Of a stretch of 64,000 nucleotides of DNA, positions 29,190-37,801 are shown piece after piece (the stretch's first letter is position 1; every line of letters begins with the position of its first letter). The notes beneath the pieces are model-generated. The model worked only from the letters and a program-made list of their open reading frames with translations. It had not been told where the DNA came from and searched no databases. Made by a program: the position numbers and the translations under genes. This DNA comes from Xanthomonas sp. 10-10 (lineage in GTDB: Bacteria; Pseudomonadota; Gammaproteobacteria; Xanthomonadales; Xanthomonadaceae), in NCBI RefSeq assembly GCF_040182365.1, contig NZ_CP144460.1, positions 558,001-622,000 of the forward strand. The letters run 5' to 3'.

Positions 29190-29390
29190 GCCCGCAGGCG
29201 GGGCGATGCGGGTGTCGCAGGAGGCTGCCGGCGTACGCGACCAACGCGCTGCTGGCTGCATGCCAAACAACGCGCTGCAGCTGCGCGTAAGGTAGCTCGC
29301 ATTGGTGTGCGGCATCGCCATGCGCTGCGGCAGGATCTTGGCCTTCACCCAGAATCGCGCTGCTCCATCACCTAGGACGCGCCGCCCGCG

Positions 29391-30251
29391 TCAGCTCAGC
29401 AACGCTCCCAGGCGCTGCGCCGCCAGCTTCAACGGGTCCAGCAGTTGTGTCTGCATGGTCTGCAGGCTGACGCGCCCGGCCTGCGCGCCGATGTTGAGCG
29501 CGGCAATCACCTCGCCACGCAGGTTGCGCACCGGCACCGCGATCGAGCGCAGGCCGATTTCCAGCTCCTGGTCGGTCAGGCACATGCCTTCGCGGCGCGC
29601 ACGCGCCAGGATCTCCAGCAGCGCCGACGCCTGGGTCACCGTGCGGTCGGTACGCGGGCGCAACGTGGTGCGCTCCAGATAGGCCTGCAAGGTGTCGGCG
29701 GGCAGGGCGGCCAGCAATACCCGGCCCATCGACGTGCAATACGCCGGCAGCCGCGTGCCCGGGCGCAGCCCGATCGACATGATCCGCACCGTCTCCGCGC
29801 GCGCCACGTACAGCAGATCGTCGCCATCCAGCACGCCCAGCGAGCAGGATTCGTGCAATTGGTCGCGCAGCCCGTCCAGCACCGGCTGCGCGGCCGCGGT
29901 CATCGCCGAAGACGCCGCATACGCGCCGCCAATCCCCAGCACGCGCGGCAACAGCACATAGCCACGGCCCTGCTCGCCGACATAGCCCAGCTTGGCCAGC
30001 GTGTGCAGCACCCGCCGCACCGCTGCGCGGGAGATGCCGGTTTCCAGGCTGATCTGCGACATCGTCACCTCGCGCGGGTGCTGGGCGAACACGCTCAGCA
30101 CCACCAGGCCGCGCCCCAGCGAGGTCATGAAGTCCGGGTCGCCCTGGGCGGCGGCAATCTGCTGCATCAATTCGTACGGCAGGCCGCGCTCGCTCCCGGG
30201 CGCGGCGACGGCGGCAGGACGTTTGCGGCGGCTGGCGGTGGGCTCGGGCAT
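29391..30251 (-). CDS. IclR-family regulator of the pca/pob pathway
   Basis: A 286-residue IclR-family regulator of the PcaR/PcaU/PobR subgroup. The N-terminal winged helix is visible as TSLGRGLVVLSVF, MSQISLETGISRAAVRRVLHTL and the wing KLGYVGEQGRGYVL. The C-terminal GAF-like sensor contains CSLGVLDGDDLLYVARAE and RLPAYCTSMGRVLLAALP. ATG 30251 (MPEPTASRRKR) is chosen; an upstream in-frame ATG at 30344 would add 31 residues with no family resemblance. It faces the end of the pca operon and is the natural candidate regulator of the palindrome upstream of pcaI. pcaR or pcaU would fit as a name, but which effector it senses is unknown. Confidence 0.82.
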   Translation of the reverse strand: MPEPTASRRKRPAAVAAPGSERGLPYELMQQIAAAQGDPDFMTSLGRGLVVLSVFAQHPREVTMSQISLETGISRAAVRRVLHTLAKLGYVGEQGRGYVLLPRVLGIGGAYAASSAMTAAAQPVLDGLRDQLHESCSLGVLDGDDLLYVARAETVRIMSIGLRPGTRLPAYCTSMGRVLLAALPADTLQAYLERTTLRPRTDRTVTQASALLEILARARREGMCLTDQELEIGLRSIAVPVRNLRGEVIAALNIGAQAGRVSLQTMQTQLLDPLKLAAQRLGALLS

Positions 30252-30397
30252 CGGATCGCGCGTCAGGCAGGTCCCCGCATGGTAAGCGCTCGCGCCAATG
30301 CCTGCCTCCGGTCGCACTGTGTGCATCGCATGTAAGCACTTCATCCTGCTTGCCGCATAATCGCCGCTGACTTGTTTCGGATCGGTCCCCCTCGTCC

Positions 30398-31258
30398 ATG
30401 AAAACCCCCAAGGGCCTGCAGCCGCTGATCGACGACGGTGTCATCGACGAAGTGCTGCGACCACTGAAGAGCGGCAAGGAAGCCTCCGTCTACGTGGTCA
30501 GCGCAGGCGAGGACATCCTGTGTGCCAAGGTCTACAAGGACATGGCGCAACGCAGCTTCCAGGCGCGCGTGCAATATCAGGAGGGCCGCAAGGTGCGCGG
30601 CAGCCGCCAGGCGCGCGCAATGGGCAAGGCCACCAAGTTCGGTCGCCGCGAAGCCGAGACCGCATGGAAGAACACCGAAGCCGACGCGCTCTACCAGCTG
30701 GTGGATGCCGGCGTGCACGTGCCCAAGCCGCGCGGTTATTTTCATGGCGTGCTGCTGATGGATCTGGTCACCGACGAAGCCGGCCATAGCGCACCGCGTC
30801 TGGGCGAAGTGGAGCTTGAGCCGGAGCAGGCACGCGCATTCCACAGCAGCCTGATCGGCGACGTGGTCAAGATGCTTTCGCTCGGCCTGGTGCACGGCGA
30901 TCTGTCCGAATACAACGTGCTGGTCTCGCCCGAGGGCCCGGTGGTGATCGATTTCCCGCAGGTGGTCAGCGCCGCCGGCAACAATGCCGCGCGCGACATG
31001 CTGCTGCGCGATGTGCACAACCTGCGCGATTGCCTGGGCCGCTTCGCCCCGGACCTGCTGGACACCCACTACGGCGAAGAGATGTGGGCGCTCTACGAAA
31101 AGGGCGAGTTGCGCCCGGACAGCGCGCTCACCGGCCGCTTCAAGTTCGATACCAAGCGCGCCGACGTGCGCGCCATCCGCGCCTCGATCGAAGACGCGCG
31201 GCAGGAAAACCTCATCCGCCAGCAAGGGCGCGAAGCCGCTGCCGAAGACGACGATTGA
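30398..31258 (+). CDS. RIO1-family serine protein kinase
   Basis: A 286-residue atypical protein kinase of the RIO family, known for ribosome maturation in archaea and eukaryotes; bacterial members are poorly understood. Key residues are visible: ATP-binding Lys44 in CAKVYK, the catalytic loop HGDLSEYN at 166-173 with Asp168, and the metal-binding Asp185 in IDFPQ. The linker EGRKVRGSRQARAM is the flexible loop typical of RIO1. It is divergent from the IclR gene and stands alone. Confidence 0.88.
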   Translation: MKTPKGLQPLIDDGVIDEVLRPLKSGKEASVYVVSAGEDILCAKVYKDMAQRSFQARVQYQEGRKVRGSRQARAMGKATKFGRREAETAWKNTEADALYQLVDAGVHVPKPRGYFHGVLLMDLVTDEAGHSAPRLGEVELEPEQARAFHSSLIGDVVKMLSLGLVHGDLSEYNVLVSPEGPVVIDFPQVVSAAGNNAARDMLLRDVHNLRDCLGRFAPDLLDTHYGEEMWALYEKGELRPDSALTGRFKFDTKRADVRAIRASIEDARQENLIRQQGREAAAEDDD

Positions 31259-31699
31259 TCGTTGCGTGCCTAATTACCGCGCATTGCCAGCACAGTGGGC
31301 GCGGGTCTTTGGCGCGGCGCAAACTGCATCGATCCAGCCGCGAGCACGTCGTTCGCGTAACGGCGCGAGTGCAGCAACGTGGGATCCGGGTGCGTTCGGA
31401 AGTTGCCATCAACGAAGGGCACGTTGTCGATTCATCCCGCCCTGCCTGCGCTTGCAGGTCTGCGCACCCGCCGGGCAGTTGCGCATGCGCGCGATGCAAT
31501 GCAGCAATCGGCAGCGCCACTGCGTGCTCGCATCTGCGCGACATCTCACGCGTGCAGGCCCAAGCCCTTGTGTATCAAGCCAGCACCGGCACGCTCCAAG
31601 TTATCGGCCGTCACCTTGCCGAATCATTATTAAGATTAATTGTTATCGAAAATAAGTATCAGGCAGACTCGGCAGTCGTTCACCACCAGCGAGACCGCC
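31259..31699. other. intergenic region between the RIO kinase and esterase genes
   Basis: About 440 bases without a supported gene. The last 80 bases before the esterase (about 31620-31665) are strikingly AT-rich for this chromosome and probably hold the esterase promoter; I cannot pick a single good -35/-10 pair. The rest shows no repeats or hairpins that I can support. Confidence 0.4.
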
Positions 31700-32647
31700 A
31701 TGTTCGATCCCGATGTCGTTCGCTTGTTCACCGTGCTGCAGCAGGCCGCCCAGCCGCCGATGGAAACGCTGCCGCTGGCAGAGGCGCGCGCAATGATGCG
31801 TGGTATGGGGGCCCAACTCGGCTTCCCGGTGCTGGAGATGGCGCAGCTGCGTGCCGTGCATGCCGACACCGCTGCCGGCAGCGTGCCGTTGCGGCTCTAT
31901 CGCCCCCAGGGCTTGAGCGATGGCCCCGCGCCCACCTTGCTGTTCGTGCACGGTGGCGGTGGCGTGGTGGGCGATCTGGATTCGCATGACGATGTCTGCC
32001 GGCAGCTGGCCGCACGCGCCGGTTGCCAGGTGCTGGCCGTCGATTACCGGCTCGCTCCGGAGCATCCCGCACCTGCCGGGGTGGAGGATGTCATCGGCAC
32101 GCTGCAGTGGCTGGCCGCGCATCCCGAGCAGGTTGGGGCAGACCCGCAGCGCCTGGCGGTGGCCGGCGACAGCATCGGTGGTGCGATGGCGGCTGCCGCT
32201 GCAATCGCCGCACGCGATGCCGGCATTGCGCTGCGCTGTCAGCTATTGCTGTACCCGCTGACGGACACGCGCCAGGACAGTGGCGAGCATCCGTCCCGCA
32301 CCACCAATGCCGACATCCCGCCGCTTACCCGGCAGGCCACGCAGTTCTTCAACCAGCATTTCATCAAGGACCCGGCCATCACCCTGGATTGGCGCGTCTC
32401 GCCGCTGCTGGCGCCGGATCTGAGCGGCGTTGCGCCGGCCCTGATCGTGCTGGCCGAGCGCGACATCCTGCACGACGAAGGCCTGCGCTACGCCGAGCGC
32501 CTGCGAGCAGCCGGCGTCGAGGTCAGCGTGCATACCTTCCCCGGCATGGTGCACGGCTTCATCCACATGGGCAGCATCATCCAGGCAGCCGACACGACCG
32601 TGGACATGTTTGCCGACGTGCTGCGACAGCGGTTGTTGCCGGTGTGA
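31700..32647 (+). CDS. alpha/beta hydrolase of the hormone-sensitive lipase (acetyl esterase) family
   Basis: A 315-residue cytoplasmic esterase. The family oxyanion motif HGGG is at 84-87, the nucleophile Ser158 in GDSIGG, the acid in AERDILHDEG and the histidine in GMVHGFIHM. YRLAPEHPAP is the other family signature. Such enzymes cleave short-chain esters of many kinds; the natural substrate is unknown. The ATG at 31700 is favoured because upstream codons lack family resemblance. Confidence 0.88.
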   Translation: MFDPDVVRLFTVLQQAAQPPMETLPLAEARAMMRGMGAQLGFPVLEMAQLRAVHADTAAGSVPLRLYRPQGLSDGPAPTLLFVHGGGGVVGDLDSHDDVCRQLAARAGCQVLAVDYRLAPEHPAPAGVEDVIGTLQWLAAHPEQVGADPQRLAVAGDSIGGAMAAAAAIAARDAGIALRCQLLLYPLTDTRQDSGEHPSRTTNADIPPLTRQATQFFNQHFIKDPAITLDWRVSPLLAPDLSGVAPALIVLAERDILHDEGLRYAERLRAAGVEVSVHTFPGMVHGFIHMGSIIQAADTTVDMFADVLRQRLLPV

Positions 32648-32797
32648 TCGTGCGTGTCGCCCAGATCGACGATGCGCTCAGCCTCATGGCGTGCAGGCCG
32701 CGTTGGTGCGCGACGCCGATGCAATCGCGCCACTGCGATCCACTCGAACAAACGCCCGCGCGATCCGGCACCCGGTGCCGGGGCGCTACCGCGGCGT

Positions 32798-33508
32798 CTA
32801 GAAATTGAAGCGGAACGTCGTCATCAAGACGTGGTTTTCCCGATCCACCGCACGCGTATTGACGAACTGGTTGAGATAACCGACGTCCACATTGGAGATG
32901 GCGTTGAATTTCCAGTTGATGCCGACAAAGACGCGGTTCTGATCGATGCCGCGGCGCGCCCCCCACGTGGTCTGATCGAGATTGACGAACAGCTCGTTGA
33001 ACGCCACCCACGACAACTTCGGGTTGAACCCACTCGGGCGCACGGCGCGAATCATTTGCCGCACGCGGTAGCCTTCATCGCTGAAGTCTTCGCGGTGACG
33101 CTGCTCCAGGCGGGTACGGCTGGTGATGCTGATCTCGGCGATCGGATCGAACTGATATTGAAATTGTCCCCACCAGCGATTCTCGCGGTTGGACGGCTGG
33201 CCTGCCGGGTGGCTGATGATGGTGTCATAGCCCATCCAGACGCTGGCCTTGGGATTGAGCCGGTAAAACACCGCAGGGCGCAGGATCAATTGATCGAACT
33301 GCTCGCCTTCCTCGCGCCAGCGCGGATGAATATCCATGCTCCAGTAAAGGTTTTCCACCGGCAGCTTGCCCTGGGCGTAGATACTCAGCCAATACCGGCC
33401 ATCTTCTTCAGTAGCGGCATGGGCCGTGGAGAGACTTCCCAGCAGTAAAAGCAGAACAGGGCCGGCGATGCGAAACGTCGCGGTCCGTAGCGTGCCAAAT
33501 GCGTTCAT
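32798..33508 (-). CDS. DUF2490 outer-membrane protein
   Basis: A 236-residue protein with a signal peptide (cleavage after STAHA) and then amphipathic strands ending in a C-terminal Phe (TTFRFNF), typical of an outer-membrane beta barrel. The sequence has the DUF2490 hallmarks GRYWLSIYAQGKL, NLYWSMDIHPRWRE, RPAVFYRLNP and SRTRLEQRH. Function of the family is unknown. It stands alone; 270 bases upstream of it are free of genes and should hold its promoter. Confidence 0.82.
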   Translation of the reverse strand: MNAFGTLRTATFRIAGPVLLLLLGSLSTAHAATEEDGRYWLSIYAQGKLPVENLYWSMDIHPRWREEGEQFDQLILRPAVFYRLNPKASVWMGYDTIISHPAGQPSNRENRWWGQFQYQFDPIAEISITSRTRLEQRHREDFSDEGYRVRQMIRAVRPSGFNPKLSWVAFNELFVNLDQTTWGARRGIDQNRVFVGINWKFNAISNVDVGYLNQFVNTRAVDRENHVLMTTFRFNF

Positions 33509-33778
33509 TTAGTCGAATGTGTCGTCGTTGGCAAATCATAGCAACATCTCTTGTGCTCCCATCGACCGTCTGATCCACCTGCAGCGCCTCTGTTCGCCTG
33601 CCGCTTCGCTAATCGGGATGTTCCATCGTTTCAGTGCATTCGAGGGCAGCGCGCGCAGATAGCGGGCGAGGTGGCGTGTCTTTATTTGCCTTCCGCTCGA
33701 CCAGCGCGATACGCCAACGCCGACAGCGCTGCAGCGGCTGGCGATCGATTCACCAGGCCGACAGCCCGCAACAATGGA

Positions 33779-34633
33779 TCAGGGCAATGCAGCCTCGTTG
33801 GAAAGCATTTGCCGAAACAAGGTGTCCAGGGCATCCGAACGCCCGCTGCCGGCAGGCAGGTGTGGCTGCGACGTGCCCATGCGGTCGAGTTCTGCTTCCA
33901 GAAAATCGCTGATTGGCGCAATCCGGGGTCCATCTTCCACTTCGGTGGAGACGCGCTTGAGCGCCAGCAGACGATCCACCTCGTGACGCAGCTCACCGGT
34001 GGGCAACAGTTCTTCCAGCAATACGTCGAACGCCATCGGCGGCATGTCCTGCCTGCGCTCGATCCATTGGCAGGCCAGGATCGGGCGCAACACGTACAGA
34101 TACTTTTTGGTGCGAATCCGCTCGCCGCGCAGGTAGCCGCGGTAGTTGCTCTTGGCCATGTTGAAGTAATGCCACCAGGTGCCAAGCGGCGAATAGAACT
34201 GCGTCGAGATCGCGCGCAACTGCGCGACGGCCACCGCATCCTGCCGATAGACCACCGGCGAATGCAGCCATTCCAGCAGCGTCGGATTGGACTTGGAGAC
34301 CAACCGCAAGGCCTTGCGCAGGTCCCAGCCGCTGACATCCAGATCGTCGGAGATCGGCAGTTCGATCACGTCGCGCTGCGGCTCGTTGGGGCCGGTGTTC
34401 TCGTTGACCGTCAGATACCAATCGCGACGATGGACGTAGACAAACCGTGCGTCGTAATCGCTGTCGGGCGAGGAGAATCCCCAGCCGCGGCTTCCCGATT
34501 CGCATGCCAGCAGGATGCGCACGTCGTGCTGCCGTTCGATGTCGCGCAGGGCCGACAGCACGGCCTCGCGCTTGTCCTCTGCGATGGGGTGGATGTCCAT
34601 GTTGTAGCTGTCCTTGCGGATGACGTGCCCCAT
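33779..34633 (-). CDS. RlaP/YcgL-type predicted nucleotidyltransferase
   Basis: A 284-residue protein of the DNA polymerase beta-like nucleotidyltransferase superfamily, matching the RlaP (RNA repair pathway) family. The nucleotide-binding GSRGWG is at 47-52 and the metal-binding acids lie in DSDYD at 57-61. Segments ELPISDDLDVSGWDLRKALRL and NPTLLEWLHSP are family hallmarks. These proteins are predicted, not proven, to add nucleotides to RNA. ATG 34633 is used; ATG 34600 (MDIHP) is possible. It lies 42 bases after mnmG on the same strand, so the two may share a transcript. Confidence 0.82.
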   Translation of the reverse strand: MGHVIRKDSYNMDIHPIAEDKREAVLSALRDIERQHDVRILLACESGSRGWGFSSPDSDYDARFVYVHRRDWYLTVNENTGPNEPQRDVIELPISDDLDVSGWDLRKALRLVSKSNPTLLEWLHSPVVYRQDAVAVAQLRAISTQFYSPLGTWWHYFNMAKSNYRGYLRGERIRTKKYLYVLRPILACQWIERRQDMPPMAFDVLLEELLPTGELRHEVDRLLALKRVSTEVEDGPRIAPISDFLEAELDRMGTSQPHLPAGSGRSDALDTLFRQMLSNEAALP

Positions 34634-34675
34634 GATAGCCAGCCCGCGCAGAGGCGTCCGGGCGCATGGCGGCGG

Positions 34676-36580
34676 CTACGCCACCTGGCTGCGGCGCGCG
34701 CGCTCCAGATGGACCAGCAGCAGCGAAATCGCTGCCGGCGTCATGCCCGGGATGCGTTGCGCCTGGCCGATGTGTTGCGGACGCACGCGTTCGAGTTTTT
34801 GTTGCACTTCGATCGACAGGCCGCGCACGCCGGCATAGTCGAATCCTTCCGGGATCGGCGTCGTTTCCTGGCGTTGCTGACGCGCGATATCGTCGCGCTG
34901 GCGATCCAGGTAACCGGCGTACTTGACGCTGATTTCCACCTGTTCGGCCACCTGCGTATCGTCCACACCCGGCCCCAGGGTCGGCACGCGCATCAGCGTG
35001 GCGTAGTTGAGTTCGGGGCGCTTGATCAGGTCCAGCACATTGGTTTCGCGGCTGAGCGACACACCTAGCGTCTGCGCCACTTCGCGGCCCAGCGCATTGC
35101 CCGGCGTCGCCCACAGTGCCGACAGGCGCGCGCTTTCGCGCTGCACCGCTTCCTGCTTGGCCGAATACCGCGCCCAACGCGCATCGTCGACCAGCCCCAT
35201 CGCGCGGCCGACGCCGGTCAGGCGCGCATCGGCATTGTCCTCGCGCAGCTGCAGGCGGTATTCGGCGCGGCTGGTGAACATGCGATACGGCTCGGTGGTG
35301 CCGTGGGTGATCAGATCGTCCACCAGTACGCCCAGGTAGGCTTCGTCGCGGCGCGGCGACCAGGCCGGCAGGCCCTGCACATGACGGGCGGCATTGAGGC
35401 CGGCCAGCAGGCCTTGTGCGGCGGCCTCTTCGTAACCGGTGGTGCCGTTGATCTGCCCGGCGAAGAACAGCCCGCCTACCGCCTTGGTTTCCAGCGAGGC
35501 CTTGAGCCCGCGCGGGTCGAAGAAGTCGTATTCGATCGCGTAGCCGGGGCGGGTGATATGCGCCTGCGCAAACCCGTGGATCGAGCGCACCAGCGCCAGC
35601 TGCACATCGAATGGCAGCGAGGTGGAGATGCCGTTGGGATAGATCTCGGTCACTTCCAGGCCTTCGGGTTCGACAAAGATCTGGTGGCTGGTCTTGTCGG
35701 CAAAACGCACCACCTTGTCCTCGATCGACGGGCAGTAGCGCGGGCCGATGCCTTCGATCTGCCCCGAATACAGCGGCGAGCGATGCAGCGCAGCGCGGAT
35801 GATGTCGTGGGTCTGCTCGGTGGTGTGGGTGATCCAGCAGCTGACCTGGCGCGGGTGATCGCCAACCTGGCCCATGAACGACATCACCGGCAGCGGGTCG
35901 TCGCCCGGCTGTTCCTGCATGACGCTGTAGTCGAGCGTGCGCCCGTCGATGCGCGGCGGTGTGCCGGTCTTGAGCCGGTCGATCGCGAACGGCCGCTCGC
36001 GCAGGCGCGCCGCCAGCGTGGTGGCCGGCGGGTCGCCCATGCGCCCGGCGGCGTACTGGGTCTCGCCGACATGGATCTTGCCGGCCAGGAAGGTGCCGGC
36101 GGTCAGCACCACTGCCGGTGCCTCAAAGCGCAGCCCGGTCTGGGTGATGACCCCGCGCACGCTGTCGGCCTCGCTTGCGCCGTGGTGGATGATTAGATCG
36201 TCCACCGCCGCCTGGAACACGGTCAGGTTGGGATGGGTCTCGACGATGCGACGGATGGCGTTGCGATAGAGGTTGCGGTCGGCCTGGCAGCGGGTGGCGC
36301 GTACTGCCGGGCCCTTGGACGCATTGAGCGTGCGCCACTGGATGCCGGCCAGATCCGCCGCGCGCGCCATGGCGCCTCCCAGCGCATCGATTTCCTTGAC
36401 CAGGTGCCCCTTGCCGATTCCGCCAATGGCCGGATTGCAGCTCATCGCGCCCACGGTCTCGATGTTGTGGGTCAGCAGCAAGGTGCGGGCACCGGCGCGC
36501 GCGGACGCCAGCGCGGCCTCGGTGCCGGCATGGCCGCCGCCGATCACGACGACGTCGAAGCGATAGAAAGGGTCGGACAT
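34676..36580 (-). CDS. mnmG: tRNA uridine-34 carboxymethylaminomethyl synthesis enzyme
   Basis: With MnmE it installs the 5-carboxymethylaminomethyl group on U34 of several tRNAs, using FAD. The 634 residues match the usual length. The FAD-binding [10 protein letters not shown] is at 14-23, followed by [20 protein letters not shown], and the carboxy half has the [13 protein letters not shown] and [17 protein letters not shown] signatures. The redox cysteines expected are in CNPAIGG and YCPSIEDK. A perfect Crp/Clp-type site lies 85-100 bases upstream of its start. Confidence 0.97.
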   Translation of the reverse strand: MSDPFYRFDVVVIGGGHAGTEAALASARAGARTLLLTHNIETVGAMSCNPAIGGIGKGHLVKEIDALGGAMARAADLAGIQWRTLNASKGPAVRATRCQADRNLYRNAIRRIVETHPNLTVFQAAVDDLIIHHGASEADSVRGVITQTGLRFEAPAVVLTAGTFLAGKIHVGETQYAAGRMGDPPATTLAARLRERPFAIDRLKTGTPPRIDGRTLDYSVMQEQPGDDPLPVMSFMGQVGDHPRQVSCWITHTTEQTHDIIRAALHRSPLYSGQIEGIGPRYCPSIEDKVVRFADKTSHQIFVEPEGLEVTEIYPNGISTSLPFDVQLALVRSIHGFAQAHITRPGYAIEYDFFDPRGLKASLETKAVGGLFFAGQINGTTGYEEAAAQGLLAGLNAARHVQGLPAWSPRRDEAYLGVLVDDLITHGTTEPYRMFTSRAEYRLQLREDNADARLTGVGRAMGLVDDARWARYSAKQEAVQRESARLSALWATPGNALGREVAQTLGVSLSRETNVLDLIKRPELNYATLMRVPTLGPGVDDTQVAEQVEISVKYAGYLDRQRDDIARQQRQETTPIPEGFDYAGVRGLSIEVQQKLERVRPQHIGQAQRIPGMTPAAISLLLVHLERARRSQVA

Positions 36581-36664
36581 GGGTCTGGACTGATCAGCAA
36601 AGAGAAGGAAGCGGCTGCGGAAGTATCGGCTGAAGCGCTCGCGTGGTCACTAAATCGCGAAATA

Positions 36665-36680
36665 TGTGATGTTAGTCACA
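36665..36680. promoter_or_regulatory. perfect Crp/Clp-type binding site
   Basis: TGTGA-TGTTAG-TCACA matches the consensus TGTGA-N6-TCACA at every position, in AT-rich flanks. In Xanthomonas the Crp homologue Clp recognises this type of site and is inhibited by cyclic-di-GMP. The site lies between divergently oriented mnmG and a candidate small RNA; which of them it serves is unknown. Confidence 0.7.
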
Positions 36681-36719
36681 TTGTTGAATAGTGACCCTCA
36701 AGTTGGCATGTTTCGTGCG

Positions 36720-36851
36720 GATATCCCTACTGCACCCGTCGTGGCATTGCGACATGGGCGCAAAGGCTGGAATTGGAACAGGGGCCAGCCGCGCGTGCGA
36801 CGGGGTAGCGTAAGGGTCGGTAGTCGGGGGACTGCCGACCCTTATTTTTTT
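36720..36851 (+). ncRNA. candidate small RNA ending in a strong terminator
   Basis: A terminator on the plus strand at 36811-36851 has no protein gene before it. A TTGGCA at 36703-36708 could be a -35 element, and the Clp-type site centre at 36672 would be close to position -60 of a start near 36733. The transcript would be roughly 100-130 bases. The -10 element is weak, so both the existence and the 5' end are uncertain. A small frame from ATG 36709 runs straight through the terminator and lacks a ribosome site, so it is not favoured. Confidence 0.4.
36811..36851 (+). terminator. rho-independent terminator
   Basis: TAAGGGTCGG and CCGACCCTTA form a 10-pair outer stem, continued by a T-G pair and AGTC/GACT around a GGGG loop, followed by seven Ts at 36845-36851. 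It is one of the clearest intrinsic terminators of the window and points to transcription on the plus strand. Confidence 0.85.
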
Positions 36852-36945
36852 CTGCAACCCGGCACCGCCGGCACGATTTCTAGACCGCGCCGAAGCGTAA
36901 GACCCGCACGGCCCTGAAGCGACACCGCCTCTGGTGCGACAAAAA

Positions 36946-36975
36946 CATAAAGCCCCGGCATGCCGGGGCTTTATG
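36946..36975. terminator. 30-base perfect palindrome, probable bidirectional terminator
   Basis: CATAAAGCCCCGGCA is followed at once by its reverse complement. The AT-rich ends and GC-rich centre give a hairpin with A-run before and T-run within the arm on both strands, as in bidirectional terminators. It may end the transcript of the lipoprotein gene, about 200 bases upstream on the minus strand. Confidence 0.6.
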
Positions 36976-37178
36976 CATTGAAGGCGCCGATATCCGACAG
37001 GGCCGGAACAGGGGGGATCCAGATTTCCCTGTCGGACATCGACATAAGTCTGTCAGTGAGGCGGGCCGTGTCAGAACATGACGCGGCAGGTCACACAGAG
37101 CACCTAGCTTGCAACCAAGTGCTGGCTGAACGCAAGCCCCCAATGTTGGCATTTGTGGGGCGCGTCGCAGTCAGCTTG

Positions 37179-37643
37179 TCACGGAATTTGCTGGCGGGGG
37201 TTGCGTGGCGCGGTCTGGCGCTGGATTTCGCGAATCACACGTGGCGGTGCACCGATCCGTGCCGGCGGCCGTGCGGGCGGCGCGCCAGTCGCCGGTGGCG
37301 AATTCGGGCGCTGCGGCCGTGGTCCGCTCGGCCGCGGGCCATGGTTGAACGAGCCGTTCGGGCGCTGCGGCCGGTACTGCGGGCGGCGATCGTACGGTCG
37401 ATAGTAGTAGCCACCGCCGCGATACACCGGATACACCGGGTAGTCGTATAGCCCGATCGCACCGGCACCATAGGGAGCGCCGTATGGGCCGCCGTAGGAG
37501 TAGGGCGAGTACCCCGGTGGATAGCGATACTGCACGGCGGGCGCACCACGGTAATAGCCACCCGATCCACCTCCGGTGTAGTCGTAGGTTGCGCAGCCGC
37601 TCAGGGCCAGTAGCCCGGCGGCGAAGATCAGACGGAATTTCAT
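37179..37643 (-). CDS. small proline/tyrosine/glycine-rich lipoprotein
   Basis: A 154-residue predicted lipoprotein: a short signal sequence ending LLALSGC with the lipidated Cys17. The mature chain is low in complexity, first rich in Tyr, Gly and Pro (about 20-85), then in Pro, Arg and Asn (about 85-150). No enzymatic motif is visible. Such tails often bind peptidoglycan or surface polymers, but nothing here shows it. A GGAG-like site lies before ATG 37643. Conserved in position or not cannot be judged from the window. Confidence 0.72.
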   Translation of the reverse strand: MKFRLIFAAGLLALSGCATYDYTGGGSGGYYRGAPAVQYRYPPGYSPYSYGGPYGAPYGAGAIGLYDYPVYPVYRGGGYYYRPYDRRPQYRPQRPNGSFNHGPRPSGPRPQRPNSPPATGAPPARPPARIGAPPRVIREIQRQTAPRNPRQQIP

Positions 37644-37801
37644 GGATGGTGCCCTCCTGCAGCCATGATCCCACTTTCGAACCGTTGCGTTGAATCGGTC
37701 CTTAACTGTGCCGCAATGTGGCGCTTTTTCATCGATCCAGCATGCGCAGGCGGTGTGCGTGCGAGCCGTGAAGAGTGGAGCGATACGTTAATCTTGCAGG
37801 C

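Larger units (their letters stand above)
36581..37178. other. structured intergenic region upstream of mnmG
   Basis: About 600 bases that code for no protein I can support but hold several ordered signals: a Clp-type site (36665-36680), a strong terminator hairpin with T-run on the plus strand (36811-36851), a 30-base palindrome (36946-36975), and an inverted repeat with 14-base arms (36989-37002 and 37027-37040). The first two bracket a possible short transcript, listed separately. Confidence 0.6.

Noticed and set aside
31620..31665. Possible Fur box in the AT-rich stretch before the esterase gene
   Set aside because: Only loose similarity to the Fur consensus; the match is no better than expected in AT-rich DNA.
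36709..36917. Small plus-strand frame starting MFRADIPTAP upstream of mnmG
   Set aside because: It reads through the strong terminator at 36811-36851 and has no ribosome site; an untranslated RNA is more likely.
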